Shown one piece after another: positions 39,194-50,746 of a DNA stretch of 64,000 nt. Both the position numbers and the translations under genes were made by a program. Under the pieces are notes generated by a model. That model did no database searches. It was not told the origin of the DNA and saw only the letters and a list, made by a program, of their open reading frames with translations. Every line of letters starts with the position of its first letter. Position 1 is the first letter of the stretch. Source of the DNA: Chondrus crispus (Eukaryota > Rhodophyta > Florideophyceae > Gigartinales > Gigartinaceae); NCBI RefSeq assembly GCF_000350225.1, contig NW_005179198.1:1-64000 (forward strand), read 5' to 3'.

Positions 39194-40357
39194 CTGCACG
39201 TGCTTAAAGCGCCCGAAGCGCCGGCACGGCTTGGGGCTGCGCAAGTAGCCGCCACGCCTCTCTCACGAACACGTCCTGCTGTCATCTGTGCCGGCTGTCA
39301 TCGGCGACGGCATCAGCCACCGAACCTGCATCCTCAATTCTGAGCTGAACCTCGCCCTCGCCCGGCGTCTCACCTAATCACACCGCCTGTCCCGCTGCGG
39401 CTCGCTCGTGCGGCACGACCCGCTCGAAGTAAAGCGCTTGTTCGGCTGGGGCCGCCCCGAACTGCCAGACACCCACCTGCTGGGCTGCCCCTGCGCGGGG
39501 GTCTCCTACGTCATGCATGCAGTCTGCATGCATACTAGTGCCTTGTTGTAGGGACTGAGTCCTCGAAGTCACTACTATCGTAGCCTCTTTTTAATCTTCC
39601 GTGTGCATTGCTAGGTACTGCTCTAGGCTGGGAGGTGCGCAGTCAAAGTACTGTGCCATTTGGTTGGGATAAATACAATTCCTGCAGTTGCTGAGGAACA
39701 TGCAACAGAGGAAAAGCAATCCAACCGGCCCTTCTAAAAGCTTCATCTTGCGCTTAAAGTCAACTATGGTGAAGTGCATTTTCACCTCTTTAAAAATCCA
39801 TTCAACGGTAATGCTATTGGAAGGTCAGCGGGGCAAAGGGAAATCGAAGGACGGTTGATGAGGTGAAGTTGAAGGATTGGGTACCGATTTACTTCGAGTC
39901 GCCAACTTCTGGCGCTACTTATACACTTCTGCAATCTTCTAGAACTCTACTACCAAATACTACGACACACATACTACAAATGTATTGGCTCTAACACATG
40001 TGCCCGTCTTGCTACTCAGCCAAACTGGCGATGGCCCAACAAACAGAACAGAAAACCGCCTTACGAATTAGCACTGTCATGACAGAGAAATTAGTAAGGC
40101 AGTACAACAAAGCACAGCAAAGCACAAATTCCCTCACTATTCCAAATCCAGAGCGGCACAAATTCGTAAGGCACGTTTACAGCTCACATGTTGCCTTACC
40201 AATTCAAATCAATCCTGCAAGGACTGTTTACAGCGCACACGTTGCCTTATGAATCTGAATCTCTAATGAGGTCCTGTCCACTGTCAATTACAACAGTGCA
40301 CATTTTGCCTTACGAATTCAAAACTCGCGCAACGGTATCTTTGTGTCCTGCTGTACC
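39194..40357. other. Non-coding stretch with repeated CCTTACGAATT motif
   Basis: 39825-39930 is Copia-derived, similar to 26888-27000. From about 40055 to 40320, GCCTTACGAATT or its complement with one or two changes recurs six times in both orientations. No ORF of substance. Confidence 0.5.
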
Positions 40358-40753
40358 CGTGCTGCACTCCATGGAGGCTGTAAACCTTTGGCACGTGCCA
40401 GGCACCCGTCACCAAGGTTCTACACTTTGTCTGTAAGACTGCAGGCGTACTGTACGCGTCCGACAGTGTAATGAGGACATGTGTCCAGGTCATACACGTG
40501 TCGGGCGGAGAAAATGAAACATGCTCAGATTGTACTGTACACCACAACTGTGTACATAGTTCACACGTGTACACGTTGAAAACCAAACTTGTTCCTGAAG
40601 TTCTGTAGAGTGCAACCGTGTACAGAAATCACACGTGTAAACGTTGAAAATCAAACTTGCTCCGCTCGTCACGCGGAGTGTTTTGGCTTGTACACGCGTC
40701 ATACCTGTCGTTGTGTGTCATGCATATCGGCATGTGGTCGTAGAATTACAACA
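40358..40753 (-). repeat. 3' LTR of Copia-C
   Basis: Its reverse complement starts TGTTGTAATTCTACGACC and matches 63606-64000 along the whole visible length, so the two copies are inverted relative to each other. The outer end may lie below 40358. The polypurine tract CCGAGGGGGAG (sense) is at 40754-40764. Confidence 0.8.
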
Positions 40754-40764
40754 CTCCCCCTCGG

Positions 40765-42725
40765 TCACATGCATTTACCAGAAGTAGCTACTGCAAGCCC
40801 TAGAAGTTCTACAAACTTCTGGAACCGAACTCGCCCAAGTGCTTTCGTCAGGATATCTGCAGGCATGGAAGTGGTCCGGCAATGCGACCAAGACACGATG
40901 TTTCTCCTAATACCATCTCGTACATAGTGGTATTTCACATCAACATCTTTATTACGACGATTGATCGATTCATTCTGTGCATACGAAATCGTCCCTGCAT
41001 TGTCACACCCCATCATAATGGTGGGATCAGAATCAAGTCCAAGAACATCAGCAACCACTTGACGCAACCAAGTCGCCTCCATACACGCTTCACATAGTGC
41101 AATGTACTCAGCTTCACACGTCAAAGTTGCAACCACAGTCTGTTTCCGGGAACTCCAACTGATCGCTCCACCGCAGAACTTGAAAACATATCCGCTGATC
41201 GACTTTCGAGAGTCTGAACAACCGGCCCAGTCAGCATCACTGAAGCCGAACAACTCCGGCGATTTGGATTTATTGTCAAACACGATTCCTAAGTTTCGAG
41301 TCCCTTGCACGTATCGCATTACTCGTTTTACACTTGCCCAGTGTGACTCACATGGGTTAGCAGAATGCTGAGAAAGCTTTCCAATCGCAAATGTCAAGTC
41401 TGGACGAGTGCCAACCATCAAGTACATCAGGGATCCCACTGACTCACGATACGGTGCATTTGTTTCGGAGTCGTTTTCTGTTGAAATCGTGGTTGTGTGA
41501 CCTTGTTCCATTGGAGTCAGAGAGGGGTTACACGTTGACATTCGAAAACGCTCAAGCACTTATGATGCATACTTAGTTTGAGTGAGACTCAACGTCTTGG
41601 CGGTGCGATCCCTTTGAATTTCAAGACCAATGCAGACTTTTGCTTCACCAAGGTCTTTCATCTCAAATCGTTTATTAAGCTCCCCCTTCATCCATTTGAT
41701 GGCATCAATATCACTACCAGCGAGTAACAAGTCATCGACATAAAGTGCAATCAGCATGATAGTGTTACCGATTCGTTTAATGTAGAGACAAGGATCACTA
41801 CGCGAAGTCTCGAATCCCAATTCACCAATTAAGAAATCATCCACTTTGGCATGCCATTGACGATGTGCTTGTTTGTGACCGTAAAGTGCTTTCAAAAGTT
41901 TGCACACATGATCACTTTTGCTTTTGTCAATGCACCCTTCGGGTTGCTCCATGTAGATGTCTTCATCCAAGTCGCCGTTCAAACACGCAGTCACGACATC
42001 CATCTGATGAAGTTCGAGGTCGTAACGAGCAACTAAGGTAAGAAGTAGACGAATAGTGGTATACTTTATGACAGGGGCATATGTCTCAGTATAGTCAAGA
42101 CCTTGCACTTGCTGGAATCCACGAGCAACAAGTCTGGCTTTTGCACTTTCAACTATATTGCCATTTGCATCAGGCAGTTGCTTGACATTGAAAACCCATC
42201 GAGATGTCAAGATGTTTGACGCCTCAGATCGAGGAACAAGTTTCCAAGTCCGATTATTGGTCTGCGAGGCAAGTTCTTTGTCAATGCAGGTCTGCCAAAA
42301 TGCAGCTGTAGGACCGTTGGTTGCCTGGTTGAAAGTCTGGGGACCTTCAATAGCGACATGCGCATGTGAAAGAAGAGCAGCTGCAACGTTGCTCCTCCAC
42401 CATGATCCGGGAGGTCTGCTGACTCGAGATGATCTTCGCACACCTGGAGTCGGAGTTGCAGGGGTGACATTCGGAGTTTCGACGTCAGGTGGTACATCAT
42501 CTTCATCTTCATCATTCTCACTTACAGAATGAAGGCCATCGTTTTCAAGAACCTCCTCCGAAACTTCATCCTCTTCAGAACCGACCTCATCCGTATTTGG
42601 AGTATCAGCTGTATTCCCATTGTCGCCATCGAGCAATACAACGTCAGCATCAGAGTTGATTGAATCACTTTCGTGTGCAGGAATGTCATGCATACCACAT
42701 GTCGATTCATCGAACTTCACATCCC
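40765..42725 (-). pseudogene. Copia-C pol, 3' part (linker, RT, RNase H)
   Basis: Continues the integrase end at 62023. Acidic linker (SENDEDEDDVPPD), RT (RLVARGFQQVQGLDYTETYAPV, QMDVVTACLNGDLDED, LYVDDLLLAGSD) and RNase H (GFSDADWAGC, CEAEYIALCEA, CDNAGTISYAQ, ILTKALGRVRF). An in-frame TAA at 41560-41562 lies between TQTKYAS and VLERFRMS. The frame is interrupted at 42725 by Gypsy-G. It is about as similar to Copia-D as two family members would be. Confidence 0.88.
42721..42725. other. Target-site duplication ATCCC (left, Gypsy-G)
   Basis: Repeated at 62023-62027. Across the two flanks the Copia-C frame continues (KIVVSRD to VKFDEST). Confidence 0.93.
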
Positions 42726-43347
42726 TGTAGCATAATCGCGAAGGGGATTATTTACTGCTGGGGGCGGCTACTGTACACCCATGACACGTTTTACAGCGCG
42801 TGTGCGCGCGGCTGTAAGTACGCGCTTGTTGCTCACTGTGCACGTGTGCTGCGTGACGATCCGGAATAAGGCGCGCGAGCTTACCGTGTAAGGCGCTACC
42901 TAGATACTGTAGTATATGTTATGATAGATTATTTACTTGTATATTAAATGACAGGGCGACTGGCGGCAGAGGGAGGAAAAGGACAAGCAGGGGCTTGGGA
43001 CCAGATCCTCCACCGCAGGTCTAACCCCGTCCGCTTATTCTAAACGCGTTCTCTTAACGCGAGCGCGTTAACTAGAAACTAACGCGGGTAGCGGTCGCGA
43101 ACGTACGCGCGCGAGGTAGATCCGTCTCCGCCCGTCGGTGCTAGGACGCTAACCAGCGCCGCCCCGGGGCGTCGAGCGCGTCGAACCGCTCTACCGCGTA
43201 CTGTGTTCGCGTCTGCTCCCCACTGCTCTACCGCGCTACCACCGCCCGCGTTCTTTTCTGGTGTGTGTGTTTTTGTCCTCTCTCGCGTACAAAGGTCTTG
43301 GAAGAACCACAGCTAAACCCCCAACGCGACCGGGGGTTTATGCTACA
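42726..43347 (+). repeat. 5' LTR of Gypsy-G (622 bp)
   Basis: TGTAGCATAA...TTATGCTACA with a TTGTATATTAAATG promoter-like stretch near 42937. TGGTCTCCCGACCTAG just after the LTR has the TGG start expected of a tRNA 3'-end primer-binding site; the tRNA is not identified. Confidence 0.9.
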
Positions 43348-43423
43348 TTGGTCTCCCGACCTAGAAGGCCACCTGATTATCGCGAGAAGACTATCGTTCG
43401 AGTCCGCGTCGGCACGCGTCGAA

Positions 43424-45907
43424 ATGGAAGAAGGATCCGCCCCCTCAATTCAATCCCAGCCAGCGAATATGGAGTCAACCGCGTTCCGCACCGCTGAGTC
43501 AACCGCGCTCCGCGTCCCATTCCGCGGCGGTGGCGCAGGTCTCAGTGACTGCGAACCGTCGCCTGAATTATCAGAAGGCCGTGCACGCGCGATGTATGAC
43601 CGGATCGCGACGTATATTGAGGAGGTTCGGACCGCGCTTCGGATCGACGTAACCGACGCGGTATATTCGCGTTGCATGGAAGAACTGCGACCCCTTCGCG
43701 AAGGGAGGTTTGAACGCGTCTCTCAGTCTCTGGATAGCCTCCGAGCACTAGTCGATCAACTGCAGAGTCGACTGGTGCTCGTCGAGGAATCGCGTCTCGA
43801 CTCCCCCGACGAGTTCGGGGAAGGCCGCCCCGAGAGGAAGGCCTCTGCGGGACGTACTGACGCGAGACCTTTTCCTTCTGCGGAACAGATGCGCGCGTTT
43901 GCCCATGTGACCGCGCAGATAAATTCTACACGCCGACGCGTTGGTCAGATGGAACGTACCACGACGGCGACGTCACCTGGAGCCCCACCGTTAGGGCCCA
44001 GTGGTACTGTACCTCCGAACGCGTCCGCCGCTCAAGATTTGGAGCCGGCTGGTGGTGACACCAGTCGGCCCGCACGCGGAGATCAAACAAGGATGGACGC
44101 AACTTTCGCGTCCGAAACCCAAGCCCTGCCGCATGTCGCCGGAGACATGCGGCAGACGGTTGGCGTACCTTACGCGGACGAGACTAGACGCGGGGATACC
44201 ACCCGGGGATCGAGAGAACTGATTCTCGCTTTCGATCCCCGGTGGGGTGGCTATCAGCCCCAGGATCTCACTACGCGTCGGGGCCCGGTAGACGTCCGTA
44301 CGCAACCGGTGACCCCGATTGGCACATTGGGCCCCGCGGCCCCCGGGGTCGAGCCGGTCCACACGATGATACAGGAATTTAGCTCCGTAGCTAGTTACAG
44401 GATGTATCGCCTGGAAAACGTCTCGACCCTCGGCACGTCAGGGGTCGCAGGGCGAATCGCGAAATATGTGCAGCGTTGTCGTGGGATTCGTCCCACGATG
44501 CGCAATTTCGATGGAACGAACGCGATTGAATTACTCCCCTTCCTGAAAGATGTGCGCATCACGTTCAATTCGCAATATCTGACGGAAGGGGTCGCCATTC
44601 GCGTCCTCGCGCATTTTCTCGAACGCGACGCGGAAAGATTATATACAAGCTACACTATGCGCGGAATCCGCGCAGGCCAGCTCCATGACGATGTGAGCTG
44701 GCCTTGGCTTATTAATCAATTCATCAAGCGCTACCTCACTGATGACGTACTGGGGGTATTGCACGATGCCGTCGCGTCGGCTCATCAGAAGCCGCACGAG
44801 ACGGAAAATGCGTTCGCGGATAGGCTCGAATCGAACGCGTTCAAGTGCACCGCGGTATTTACGGAGCAAGCCTTGGCTCATTATTTTGTACGCGGATTGG
44901 CTCCCGCGACGCGAGCAGCGGTGGCAGAGACCGTCCAGAGGTTGCCCGCCAACCAGAAGACGGACCTGTCAATTATCAGACGCATCGCGACCGCAGAAGG
45001 AACCACGTTTCGCGCCCGACGCGGACTACCGCTGCCAGACCCGAAACCGGCAGCGAGGGGAGGGAGAGCCGCCAGGTCGAACGCGACGAGCTTCCCCGCG
45101 TCAGCCCTCCGCGTTAACGAGTAGGATTGGGAAGCTGACCCCGTCCTCGTCATGAGAGGCGGGGAGGCTGCAGGAGGCCGGCCGTCAACGCCGGCGTCGA
45201 CGGAGACCACGGGCAGCTTTGCCACCGCGTTCGGGCATACCCCAGCGGAGATAGGTGGTCCGGACCACAGCATCGCGGAATTGGACATTTCACGTCAAGG
45301 AGGGGGACGCATACCCTCCTGTGTCCCCCGGCTCACCGAGGAAGGGGCTCGTCAGGCGGCGACCTTCGCCTCAGCGGACGGGAGCGCGTACGTCTGCTGG
45401 CTGTGCAGAACGCACGGCCATGCCATGTACGCGTGCCCCTTCCTCGCTCCGGAGCAGCGGATGTTTACCGCGTATCGAAACTACCGGTACCAACTACAGA
45501 CGCGTCCAGGGATGAGGAACCTCCTCCAACAGTCGGTCGCTGGTGACCGTGGTCCGCGTTCGGGCCACGCGAATCGCCCCGGAGGAGGCGTCCGTTTTGG
45601 CCCTAGCGGAGGAGGATACAGGCGCGAACAACGCCATTTCCGACAAACCGACACGCGATACCCGCGTCAAGATGGAAGAGAAGAACGCGGTCGGTCCAGA
45701 TTGCCTACAGGGGTAAAGAACGCGATAATGTACCTCCAGGACTGGGCAGGGGATCCAAATCCCCTGCCCCTACAGGAAAGCGAGCGAGAGCAGACTCTGG
45801 CCGCCCCCCAGATTTTACAACATCCGAACGTTGAAAATCAACCCGGCGAGGTACCCGAGTACTTCGCGGATGCCGCCGCTCCAGAGTGGGTAGGGCCAGG
45901 CCAGTAA
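43424..45907 (+). pseudogene. Gypsy-G Gag, interrupted by one in-frame TAG
   Basis: One frame from MEEGSAPSIQSQ (ATG 43424) to TAA at 45907, broken only by TAG at 45122-45124. The frame is also open upstream into the LTR, with an ATG at 43340. Before the stop: a coiled-coil-rich N-terminus and a Ty3 capsid domain (MRNFDGTNAIELLPFLKDVRITFNSQ, AERLYTSYTMRG, NQFIKRYLTDD, FKCTAVFTEQALAHYFVRGL). After it: the nucleocapsid with a canonical CCHC knuckle CWLCRTHGHAMYAC (about 45392-45433). Readthrough would be needed to attach the knuckle, or the stop is a nonsense mutation one C-to-T step from CAG. Confidence 0.8.
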
Positions 45908-46236
45908 CTCGAACGGAGGTCCGGAGCCGCGTTGGCTACAGATAGCGGCGCGACTAGCACGGATAGTTCAGGTAGCTCAAAAAACGCGTAAAGGCAGTCA
46001 CGTTTACGCGGTCACGTGAACCGTCTCGCTCTAATACCTCCGACCGGTCCATATGCCCCTATCAAGGGCGAGGTGAATATTTACCGATAATATTCCCCTC
46101 GCCGCAACACGAAGTCACCGAAACCCCCGCCGCTCCGGTGTAAAAACAAGTATTTATCAAACGCGAAATTACCGCGGCTTCCGTACGCCCGGTACCACCC
46201 CACGAACGCGAATATTTCCCGACCGCCGGACGTCCG
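45908..46236 (+). other. Gag-protease spacer of Gypsy-G
   Basis: About 330 bp with no clear domain; it may belong to the upstream part of the protease frame. Confidence 0.4.
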
Positions 46237-47313
46237 ATGCCACGGATCCGTCGTGAAGGCACCAGGGCCAGCGAGAGCCCGGTGCAAGAAGAAGAACGCG
46301 ACGTGCGCGTCGAAAAGGTGTCGCATGAAAAAGTAACATGTGAACAACGCGTGGGGCCCTCCTTGGGCCCACGGAGTCAAGGGCTGAAAGACGAACGGGA
46401 AGCCCCGGACTACGACGGTCAAGGAAGAAGAACGCGAAGAAGGGGCAAGACGCGACGCCGACGCCCAAAGCGAAATGACCTGGAGCGAACGGCCCCGCCT
46501 AAGATCGTCGAGGGCGTCGTCTGTCTGATGACGTCCAAGATCTACAATATATTGGGCTCGATAGCTACTGAGAAGAACGCGTTCAAGCCGTATACTATCG
46601 CCGTCGATACGTGTTCTGGCTACAATCTGGTGAGGAAGGCCGACCTTCCTCCCGATTGGACGCGAGACGCGATACGCGACGCGCCATTGCCAAGGCTGGC
46701 CGGAGCAAACAGCAATCCGTTGAGGCTGAGCGCAATGGTCTGCTTGGTTGTACGGATTCGCAACACGATGTTCCGAGTCCCGTTCGTCGTCGCGGACCAA
46801 CTGGCTGTTCCCGTGCTTCTGGGCACTGCGTTCATTGACGTGCATGTCCGGAGCATCGACATAGAAGCCCAGAGGCTCGAGCTCCGGCATGGGGGCGCCG
46901 TGGCCATCATGAACGCAAAGGGGGAGCCGTCTCTCCCTAAAAGGCGACATGGACGCGAGACAATCCGCGCAGAAGTACGCGAAGAAACCCAGCACCCGAT
47001 TCGGATCGCGCGCTGGGTAAATGTCCTTGCTATGTCGCAAGTTTGCGTGCGCGTTACGACAGCGGGGAGAGGCCTGGTATTTTTGGAGCCCAAGCCGTCG
47101 CTGCAGCACCGCCACGGGGTGCGGCTGACCAACGGTGTCGCGGAAGTGCTACCAAACCAGGTCTTCGAGGTTATGGTCGCGAATTTTTTTGCGTTAGGTA
47201 CGACGACTGCCGAAACATACAGTCGTCGGATACGCAAAACGGAACCCTCTTGCCATTCTGACACCAGAGCGTCCGGTGGCAGAGGAGATCGCGCACGCGT
47301 TGCACATTTCTAA
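46237..47313 (+). CDS. Gypsy-G aspartic protease ORF
   Basis: 358 codons from MPRIRREGTR. The N-terminal ~95 residues are highly basic (RRTRRRGKTRRRRPKRN). The protease-like domain follows: YTIAVDTCSGYNLVRKADLP at about 46590-46650, then VPVLLGTAFID, the ILG-type flap partner strand of retropepsins. The catalytic triplet reads Asp-Thr-Cys instead of Asp-Thr-Gly. The C-terminus (LPNQVFEVMVANFF) overlaps the pol frame by 38 nt, with pol in the +1 frame. Confidence 0.7.
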   Translation: MPRIRREGTRASESPVQEEERDVRVEKVSHEKVTCEQRVGPSLGPRSQGLKDEREAPDYDGQGRRTRRRGKTRRRRPKRNDLERTAPPKIVEGVVCLMTSKIYNILGSIATEKNAFKPYTIAVDTCSGYNLVRKADLPPDWTRDAIRDAPLPRLAGANSNPLRLSAMVCLVVRIRNTMFRVPFVVADQLAVPVLLGTAFIDVHVRSIDIEAQRLELRHGGAVAIMNAKGEPSLPKRRHGRETIRAEVREETQHPIRIARWVNVLAMSQVCVRVTTAGRGLVFLEPKPSLQHRHGVRLTNGVAEVLPNQVFEVMVANFFALGTTTAETYSRRIRKTEPSCHSDTRASGGRGDRARVAHF

Positions 47314-50300
47314 CTTGGACGGCCAAGAAGGAAAATTAGAAGCAGGACGGCCTGACTCCACCGCAAATATGAACGCGAACGAGAACGCGGAGGAGGAGCA
47401 CGCTAGGTACCAAAATTTCGCGGAAGGTTCCGGACGCGTACAATATATGGATCCCAATTCGGACGCGGAAGATTGGGAAAAGGAGATTGATCTATCACAT
47501 GTGAAGGACGAGAAATTACGCTTACAGGTGCTTGAGATGCTACGCGAACACTCAAAGTTGTGGAACGGGTCGCTGGGGATGATCCGAGTGACGGAACATC
47601 GCATCCCATTTGAGCCCGGCACGAAGCCGATACGCGCCATGCCCTACCGCAAACGGCCCGCGATGCGCGAAATGGTGGCAAAAGAAGTGAAGAAAATGTT
47701 GAACGCGGGAGTGATAGAGCCCGCCAATACGGAGTGGGCGTCCCCGGTTGTCCTTGTCCCAAAGAAGGACGGTAGTTTACGCTTCTGTGTGGACTACCGT
47801 CGCTTGAACGCGAAAACGCTGCCGGATTCGTATCCGCTTCCGCGTATGGACGACTGTATTGATTCATTGGGGGACGCGGCTGTGTTCACTACGCTGGACT
47901 GTAACTCAGGATATTGGCGGATTCCGGTCGCGCCGGAAGACTGCGACAAAACCACCTTTACCACCCATATGGAAACCTTCCGACATTTGCGGATGCCATT
48001 CGGGTTACGCGGAGCTCCAGACACTTTTCAACGCGCGCTGGACATAATTCTATCACGCGTACGATGGCAGATTTGCCTAGTGTATCTAGACGACGTTATC
48101 GTCTTTTTGCGTACGCACGCGGAGCACGCGAAACATTTGGACGCGGTCTTGGAAATTTTGAGAAGCGCCAGCATTTCTCTCAAGTTGAAGAAATGCAGCT
48201 TCTTTCAGCCACGCCTACACTACCTGGGGCATGTGATATCCCCAGGGAAGTTAAGCTTGGCAGAGGCCGCGGCAGACGTGTTCAAAACATTTACATTTCC
48301 CCGAACGTTGACACAAGTCAGGTCATTTCTCCGCGCATGTAATGTCTACCGCCGCTTTGTGCAGCGGCTCGCGAAAATCGCGCGCCCCCTCACCGATATG
48401 ACGTGGAAGGACGCGGATTCGGACTACGATAACCCAACGGCGGCTCAGGTTCACGCGTTCGAAGAGCTCAAGGCGCGGATGATCGCGCCCCCAATTCTCG
48501 CGCTCCCGAGATACGGACAGCCGTATATGATTGATACTGACGCGAGCGCGTATCAACTGGGATGCACGCTTTTACAAGAGCACGACGGGACCAACGATTG
48601 GCGTCCCGTCGGCTATTGGTCGTATTCCCTCAACGACAGTGAGCGGAACTACAGTGCGACTGAACGCGAATGTTTTGCCGTAGTGTGGGCCGTCCGCACA
48701 CTACGGCCCTACATTGAGGGAACCAAATTTACCGTGAGGACATACCATGACGCGTTACAATGGCTGATGTCCCTCACAGAAAGCTCCGGCCGACTGACGC
48801 GTTGGCGACTACGGTTAGCGGAGTATGACTTCACCATCCAATACAGACCTGGACGCCTTCATCAAGTACCCGACGCGCTGTCGCGTCTCATTTCCCGGAC
48901 GACAGCCGACGACCCTCGGAAGGCCGTCGAGGTGGATGACGACATTCCCACCTTCGACGGCACTACCGTACGCGATGTGTCAGATGAATTACGCCACCAT
49001 ACTTGTACCGCAAAATGCGACCACAAGAGCGACCACGTGTTCGTCACAACGCGAAACAAGGCGGCGAGAAGGAGAAAAGCGCGTTCACGCAACGGGCCGG
49101 TGGGCGACGAAGAAGCCCCGGCTTTACGAGAACGCGACGACCTATGGGCTGAGATAGAAGAATTCGACGCGGTGGATATTGAACGCCCTCAAGAACCAGG
49201 AATTGACGCGTCAGGCTCCCAGGCCCCTCCTCCACAAGATGACCTGCCGGCCCCTCTCACCGTGGAGGAGATAGTCGAGGAGCAACGCGTCGACGATTTC
49301 TGCCAAACCGTACTGGCCAGACAATCGGAAAGTCGCAACTCCGCGTTCTTTGAGGACCACCAAGGGGTGTTGAAGCGCAAGCACCCCTACGATCCTGAAA
49401 TCATTCAAGTGGTGGTCCCTCAGTCACTACGCGCGCGTCTGTTGCGGCTCTGCCATGACCCCGCGATCGCGGGACATCCGGGGCAGAACTGCATGTATCA
49501 CGCGCTCCGACGCTGGTATTACTGGCCACATTTGGCCGCGGACGTGGCAGCAACAGTACGCGGATGCCGGACATGCGCGAAGAATCGCGTCAAACTCCGA
49601 AAACATCTCAACCGGCTGAGATTGTTCCCCGCTACGTGTCCATTGGAGAGCCTCGCGATAGACATTCTTGGACCGCTTCCGAAGACCAAAGGAGGAAAAC
49701 AATACCTTCTGGTAATAACGGACCGGTTCACAAAGTTAACTCAAGTCGTCGCGTTGAGGACAGTGACCGCGTACACAGTGGCGACCGCGTTTTGTGACGT
49801 ATGGGTTTTCAAGTACGGCATTCCGCGTTCGCTGTTGTCCGATAATGGACCTCAATTTAACGCGAAGTTCTTCCACAGCGCGTGCCGGATCCTGGGGATT
49901 ACGAACTTGTATACGTCCGCGTACTATCCCCAGACCAACGACCAAGTGGAGCGCTACAACCGTACTATCGCGTCTATGGTGCGTAACTACGTCAACGAAC
50001 ACCAAGACGATTGGGATGTGTACGTGGGGCCATTAACTTACGCGTACAACTCCCACGTACACAGGTCTACGGGTACGACCCCATTCGAGCTCGTACTCAG
50101 TCGACCTCCCCCAGAATTTTCGCTTCAAAGGGCGGAGGGGAACGCGCCCCTTCCAGATAGAAAAACGCATCGCACGGAGTTCCTTAAGAAACTGGACGAG
50201 ACAATTCAGAAGGCATATAGCAGCCTGCGACGAACGCAGGCTCGCTACAAACGCGATTTCGACAAACGCGTGAGACGCGTAAACACGCGAGTCAAGCCTG

Positions 50301-50746
50301 GAAATTATGTATACCTTGACTCTACGGACGGATCGAAGACATCAAATAAGCTGGCGTCACCAGCCGTGGGACCTTACCGCGTCCTCGCGAATGACCAACG
50401 TACCATCACGATTGATCGTGATGGGGTCACAGAACGCGTGTCCGCTGATAGGTGTGGGTACGCGCCACCACCTGTGGACGCACCACGGGCAAGCACAACC
50501 GCGCCGGGTGACCTTGCTGACAAGGTCACCACGGGGACACAGTACGCGGTGGACCGGCTTCTCGATCATCGCGTAATGGAAAACGGGACCGCGGAGTTCA
50601 AGGTGAAGTGGGCAGACTACGAAGAGCCCACGTGGACAGCAAGGACACATATCCCCGAAGAACTCGTCTCGCGTTACGCGAGCCGACTACGCGCACGCAC
50701 GAGTAGGGACCTCACAACCGAGTTGAACGCGGACGTTCAACCTTAA
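47276..50746 (+). CDS. Gypsy-G Pol (RT, RNase H, integrase, chromodomain)
   Basis: 1156 codons without interruption. RT: EWASPVVLVPKKDGSLRFCVDYRRLN, FTTLDCNSGYWRIPV, MPFGLRGAPDTFQRA and active site VYLDDVIVF (residues ~270). RNase H: MIDTDASAYQLG, ATERECFAVVWAV, FTVRTYHDALQWL, VPDALSR. Integrase: HHCC zinc module (HDPAIAGHPGQNCMYHAL...CRTCAKN, ~727-770) and DDE core (AIDILGPLP ~793, SLLSDNGPQFN, NDQVERYNRT). The C-terminal ~1089-1138 is a chromodomain (YAVDRLLDHRVMENGTAEFKVKW...EEPTW), which in chromoviruses directs integration to marked chromatin. The intact frame contrasts with the diverged LTRs. Confidence 0.95.
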   Translation: MAEEIAHALHISNLDGQEGKLEAGRPDSTANMNANENAEEEHARYQNFAEGSGRVQYMDPNSDAEDWEKEIDLSHVKDEKLRLQVLEMLREHSKLWNGSLGMIRVTEHRIPFEPGTKPIRAMPYRKRPAMREMVAKEVKKMLNAGVIEPANTEWASPVVLVPKKDGSLRFCVDYRRLNAKTLPDSYPLPRMDDCIDSLGDAAVFTTLDCNSGYWRIPVAPEDCDKTTFTTHMETFRHLRMPFGLRGAPDTFQRALDIILSRVRWQICLVYLDDVIVFLRTHAEHAKHLDAVLEILRSASISLKLKKCSFFQPRLHYLGHVISPGKLSLAEAAADVFKTFTFPRTLTQVRSFLRACNVYRRFVQRLAKIARPLTDMTWKDADSDYDNPTAAQVHAFEELKARMIAPPILALPRYGQPYMIDTDASAYQLGCTLLQEHDGTNDWRPVGYWSYSLNDSERNYSATERECFAVVWAVRTLRPYIEGTKFTVRTYHDALQWLMSLTESSGRLTRWRLRLAEYDFTIQYRPGRLHQVPDALSRLISRTTADDPRKAVEVDDDIPTFDGTTVRDVSDELRHHTCTAKCDHKSDHVFVTTRNKAARRRKARSRNGPVGDEEAPALRERDDLWAEIEEFDAVDIERPQEPGIDASGSQAPPPQDDLPAPLTVEEIVEEQRVDDFCQTVLARQSESRNSAFFEDHQGVLKRKHPYDPEIIQVVVPQSLRARLLRLCHDPAIAGHPGQNCMYHALRRWYYWPHLAADVAATVRGCRTCAKNRVKLRKHLNRLRLFPATCPLESLAIDILGPLPKTKGGKQYLLVITDRFTKLTQVVALRTVTAYTVATAFCDVWVFKYGIPRSLLSDNGPQFNAKFFHSACRILGITNLYTSAYYPQTNDQVERYNRTIASMVRNYVNEHQDDWDVYVGPLTYAYNSHVHRSTGTTPFELVLSRPPPEFSLQRAEGNAPLPDRKTHRTEFLKKLDETIQKAYSSLRRTQARYKRDFDKRVRRVNTRVKPGNYVYLDSTDGSKTSNKLASPAVGPYRVLANDQRTITIDRDGVTERVSADRCGYAPPPVDAPRASTTAPGDLADKVTTGTQYAVDRLLDHRVMENGTAEFKVKWADYEEPTWTARTHIPEELVSRYASRLRARTSRDLTTELNADVQP

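Noticed and set aside
46081..47115. 344-codon minus ORF opposite the Gypsy-G protease
   Set aside because: It lies fully across a domain-bearing sense frame and has no motif; a composition shadow is more likely.
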